Below, in pieces: positions 6,739 to 8,913 of a stretch of DNA of 8,913 bases (positions are counted from its first letter, which is position 1; every line of letters begins with the position of its first letter). The translations under genes and the position numbers were made by a program. The notes beneath the pieces were generated by a model. It was given only the letters and a program-made list of their open reading frames with translations, was not told the DNA's origin and searched no databases. The DNA lies in contig CAMNWW010000076.1 in NCBI GenBank assembly GCA_946566415.1, positions 1 to 8,913 of the forward strand, in the 5' to 3' direction. Source of the stretch: an uncultured Lachnospiraceae bacterium (lineage in GTDB: Bacteria > Bacillota > Clostridia > Lachnospirales > Lachnospiraceae).

Positions 6739-8025
6739 TTATCGTTTGTTCCTGTCGTATACAATTTTACCGTCCACAATAGTATAAACCGTCTCACCTT
6801 TCACAGGATACCCCTGGAACGGTGTATTTCTCCCCTTTGATACAAATTTATCCGCATCGATTCTATACTCCTTTGACGGGTCGAATATCATCAGATCGGC
6901 GGTCTTCCCTTCTGAAACCGATCCCTTCTTGTCCAGTCCCAATATCCGCGCCGGATTATAGCTCATCTTCTCCGCCATCTGCATCATTGTCAGAAGTCCG
7001 GTTTCAACCAGCACCGTGTAAGTGAGCGCCGCGCTCGTCTCAAGTCCCACAATGCCGAACGCCGCTTTTGACATAGAGCCTTCTTTTTCATTTGCCGCAT
7101 GAGGGGCATGGTCCGTTGAGATCACGTCCATCACATCCTCCGCCAGACCTGCCCTCAGGGCGTCTCTGTCCTTACGGCTGCGAAGCGGCGGGTTCATCTT
7201 GAAGTTCCCATTATCTTCTGTGATATCGTCCGTACACAATGTAAAATGATGCGGGCACACCTCCCCGGTGACCGGAAGTCCTTCTTTCTTGGCAAGACGC
7301 ACCATCTCCACACTGTCCTTTGTCGAACAATGGCAGAGATGAAGCCTGACTCCCGTCTCTTTAGCGAGCAGAATATCCCGCGCCACGATCACGTCTTCCA
7401 CGGCGTTCGTGATTCCCTTAAGCCCCAGCTCTTCCTGCTTTTTCCCGGCATTCATCACGCCGCCTTCCACCATGTTGATATCTTCACAGTGGGCAAATAC
7501 AGAGATTCCCAACTCCTTTGCCGTCCTCATCCCTTTGCGGTACAAGGCTGCGTCCATAACTGATTTACCGTCCTCGCTTATCGCGTGGCAGCCAGCCTTC
7601 GCCATCCCTGCAATATCCGCCAGTTCTTTCCCCTTTTCTCCTTTCGTGACGGCTCCAAGCTGGATAACATGGACAGGGCATTCTGTCTCTGCCCTTTTAT
7701 GCAGTTTCTCTACCATTTCTTTAGAGTCTGTCACCGGCTGCGTATTCGGCATGGCGCAGATGGTCGTAATCCCGCCCCGCGCCGCCGCCGCTCCCCCGGT
7801 CGCCAAAGTCTCCTTGTAGGTCAGCCCCGGATCACGCAGATGTACATGGAGGTCAATAAGCCCCGGAAGTACATACATTCCCTCCGCGTCGATCACTTCG
7901 TCCGCCGCATCCGCGATATCCTTCCCGACACACGCAATACATCCGTCCTCAACCAGAACGTCCCTTACAGCGTCCAGCTTTTCCTCCGGATCCACCACAT
8001 GCCCATTTTTAATCAGTATTCTCAT
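6739..8025 (-). CDS. pyrC: Dihydroorotase (class I)
   Basis: PyrC is a zinc amidohydrolase that cyclises carbamoyl aspartate to dihydroorotate. The 428-residue length is standard for class I bacterial enzymes. Metal-site residues visible are His60 and His62 in DLHVHLRDPG, Asp152 in AISEDGKSV (the bridging position occupied by Asp in Bacillus/Aquifex-type enzymes), His179 in FAHCED, His232 in LHLCHCST and catalytic Asp305 in ISTDHAPH. Arg64 and Asn94 (MPNT) are the expected substrate contacts. It is an intact active enzyme by sequence rather than an inactive PyrC-like partner. The ATG at 8025 follows GAGGAGT (8031-8037), which overlaps the last codons and stop of the upstream protease gene; the gap between the genes is 3 bp. 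It starts the pyr run in this window. No PyrR-type attenuator lies directly before it, so control must come from further upstream. Confidence 0.97.
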   Translation of the reverse strand: MRILIKNGHVVDPEEKLDAVRDVLVEDGCIACVGKDIADAADEVIDAEGMYVLPGLIDLHVHLRDPGLTYKETLATGGAAAARGGITTICAMPNTQPVTDSKEMVEKLHKRAETECPVHVIQLGAVTKGEKGKELADIAGMAKAGCHAISEDGKSVMDAALYRKGMRTAKELGISVFAHCEDINMVEGGVMNAGKKQEELGLKGITNAVEDVIVARDILLAKETGVRLHLCHCSTKDSVEMVRLAKKEGLPVTGEVCPHHFTLCTDDITEDNGNFKMNPPLRSRKDRDALRAGLAEDVMDVISTDHAPHAANEKEGSMSKAAFGIVGLETSAALTYTVLVETGLLTMMQMAEKMSYNPARILGLDKKGSVSEGKTADLMIFDPSKEYRIDADKFVSKGRNTPFQGYPVKGETVYTIVDGKIVYDRNKR

Positions 8026-8028
8026 TCT

Positions 8029-8913
8029 TTACTCCTCAATCTGCTTCCGAACTTCTTCGAGAGCCGCGTCTAATTGGTTATCTGCTTCCGGATTTTCTTC
8101 ATCCTTCTCAAATTCCACCTCCACATCGGGCTTAATTCCTATTTTATGGATATTACGCCCCTTCGGGGTAAAATACTCAGAAATCGTAAGCTTCACACAG
8201 GTTCCGTCTTTCAGGTCAATAATCTGCTGAACAATTCCTTTTCCATAGGTCGTCGTCCCAACAATCGGTCCAAGCTCATAATCCTGAATAGCGCCCGCAA
8301 AAATCTCCGCCGCGCTCGCACTATTCCCGTCTGCAAGCACTGCCATCGGCTTGGTGAATTGATGCTCCTCGTCGGAAGTCAGCTCTTCCTTTTTCCCGTT
8401 TTTATCCTCCGTATATACAACCGTCCCCTCGGGAAGCAAAAGATCCAAAATGTTGGAGACCGTCATCAGATTCCCGCCGGGATTTGCCCGAAGGTCTACC
8501 ACAAGCCCTTTCATCCCTGCATTCTCCAGCTCCTTTAGCGCGCTCTCAAACTGAGAGTATGTGACGGAGTCGAACTCTGTAATACGGATATACCCGATGT
8601 CATCCTCCTTCATCTCATACGCGACTGTTTCCACTTCTATTTTCCTCCGCCGTATATCCAAAACGACCTCTTTCGCATCATCCCCCCGCAGTACGGTGAG
8701 TTCCACCATGGTATCCTCCTCGCCGCGGATCTTCTGGACTACATCGGAGAGGTCGACGGCCGCCACTTCCTCCCCGTCTACTTTGTAAAGGATATCGTCT
8801 ACCTTTACTCCTGCTTCCTCGGCAGGACTCCCCTTATAAACCTGTACAGCCGTAATCACTTTGGTGTTCAGATTCTGGGAAAATACGACTCCGATCCCGG
8901 AATACTCTCCGCT
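8029..8913 (-). CDS. C-terminal processing peptidase, S41 family (partial, N-terminus outside window)
   Basis: The frame stays open to the right edge. The last 294 residues are seen, and the GTG at 8859 is an internal Val codon within YSGIGVVFSQN, not a start. The visible part begins just before a PDZ domain (KGSPAEEAGVKVDDIL), followed by the S41 core. Counting from the GTG, VVDLRANPGGNL is at 120-131, the nucleophile region GNSASAAEI at 178-186 (Ser182), and TTYGKGIVQQ at 203-212 with general base Lys207. The 25-residue Ser-Lys spacing equals that of Prc/CtpA-type enzymes, so the catalytic dyad is intact. After the core there is an acidic tail (EFEKDEENPEADNQ) and no peptidoglycan-binding domain. 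Such proteases are normally exported or membrane-anchored and trim envelope proteins; any signal or anchor would be off-window. It is closely coupled to pyrC. Confidence 0.94.
   Translation of the reverse strand, partial: SGEYSGIGVVFSQNLNTKVITAVQVYKGSPAEEAGVKVDDILYKVDGEEVAAVDLSDVVQKIRGEEDTMVELTVLRGDDAKEVVLDIRRRKIEVETVAYEMKEDDIGYIRITEFDSVTYSQFESALKELENAGMKGLVVDLRANPGGNLMTVSNILDLLLPEGTVVYTEDKNGKKEELTSDEEHQFTKPMAVLADGNSASAAEIFAGAIQDYELGPIVGTTTYGKGIVQQIIDLKDGTCVKLTISEYFTPKGRNIHKIGIKPDVEVEFEKDEENPEADNQLDAALEEVRKQIEE

Noticed and set aside
6726..6797. N-terminal 24-codon extension of pyrF starting at the ATG at 6797
   Set aside because: It would overlap pyrC by 59 bp, has no ribosome site of its own that I can see, and the ATG at 6725 has a perfect AGGAGG and gives the normal family length.
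8857..8859. GTG as the start codon of the S41 protease
   Set aside because: The frame continues upstream to the window edge with typical family sequence (YSGIGVVFSQN), so the GTG is an internal Val in the PDZ region.

Overview
The window reads as chromosomal DNA of a gut-type Firmicute, most likely a Lachnospiraceae (Clostridium cluster XIVa) member. The evidence is the class 1B dihydroorotate dehydrogenase pair pyrK-pyrD next to pyrF and pyrC, strong AGGAGG ribosome binding sites, a moderately GC-rich clostridial protein style, and a PD-(D/E)XK/AAA-ATPase-like protein of a type common in these bacteria. The species cannot be fixed from the sequence alone.

Layout. Bases 1-644 (+) hold the 3' end of an AAA-ATPase-like protein with a C-terminal PD-(D/E)XK nuclease-like domain. 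A short hairpin at about 676-703 separates it from everything else and can act as a terminator for both converging transcription units. The rest of the window is one run of minus-strand genes. In transcription order these are a C-terminal processing (S41) protease cut by the right window edge, pyrC (dihydroorotase), pyrF (OMP decarboxylase, type 2), pyrK and pyrD (electron-transfer and catalytic subunits of NAD-linked dihydroorotate dehydrogenase), and a 1107-residue DNA-repair fusion protein. Gaps between the first five genes range from a 1-base overlap to 13 bp. Ribosome binding sites are embedded in or abut the preceding gene's end, so these genes look translationally coupled. The last gene follows after 53 bp with no visible terminator. 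There is no gene-free stretch longer than about 70 bp, and no RNA gene, CRISPR array or insertion sequence was seen.

How the genes work together. PyrC makes dihydroorotate, PyrD/PyrK oxidise it to orotate with NAD+, and PyrF decarboxylates OMP to UMP. The step between them (PyrE) and the first committed step (PyrB) are not in the window.

The most interesting gene is the last one. Its first ~410 residues look like a complete endonuclease Q (PHP metal site, four-cysteine zinc finger and the family's C-terminal block), an enzyme family that nicks DNA 5' to deaminated bases. They are joined through a tandem hexapeptide linker to a complete UvrD/PcrA-type SF1A helicase. Both the end of the endonuclease part and the extreme C-terminus carry a pentapeptide resembling the bacterial sliding-clamp binding motif (QMSFF and QMSLF). 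This suggests a single-polypeptide machine for incision and unwinding at deaminated bases, docked on the clamp.
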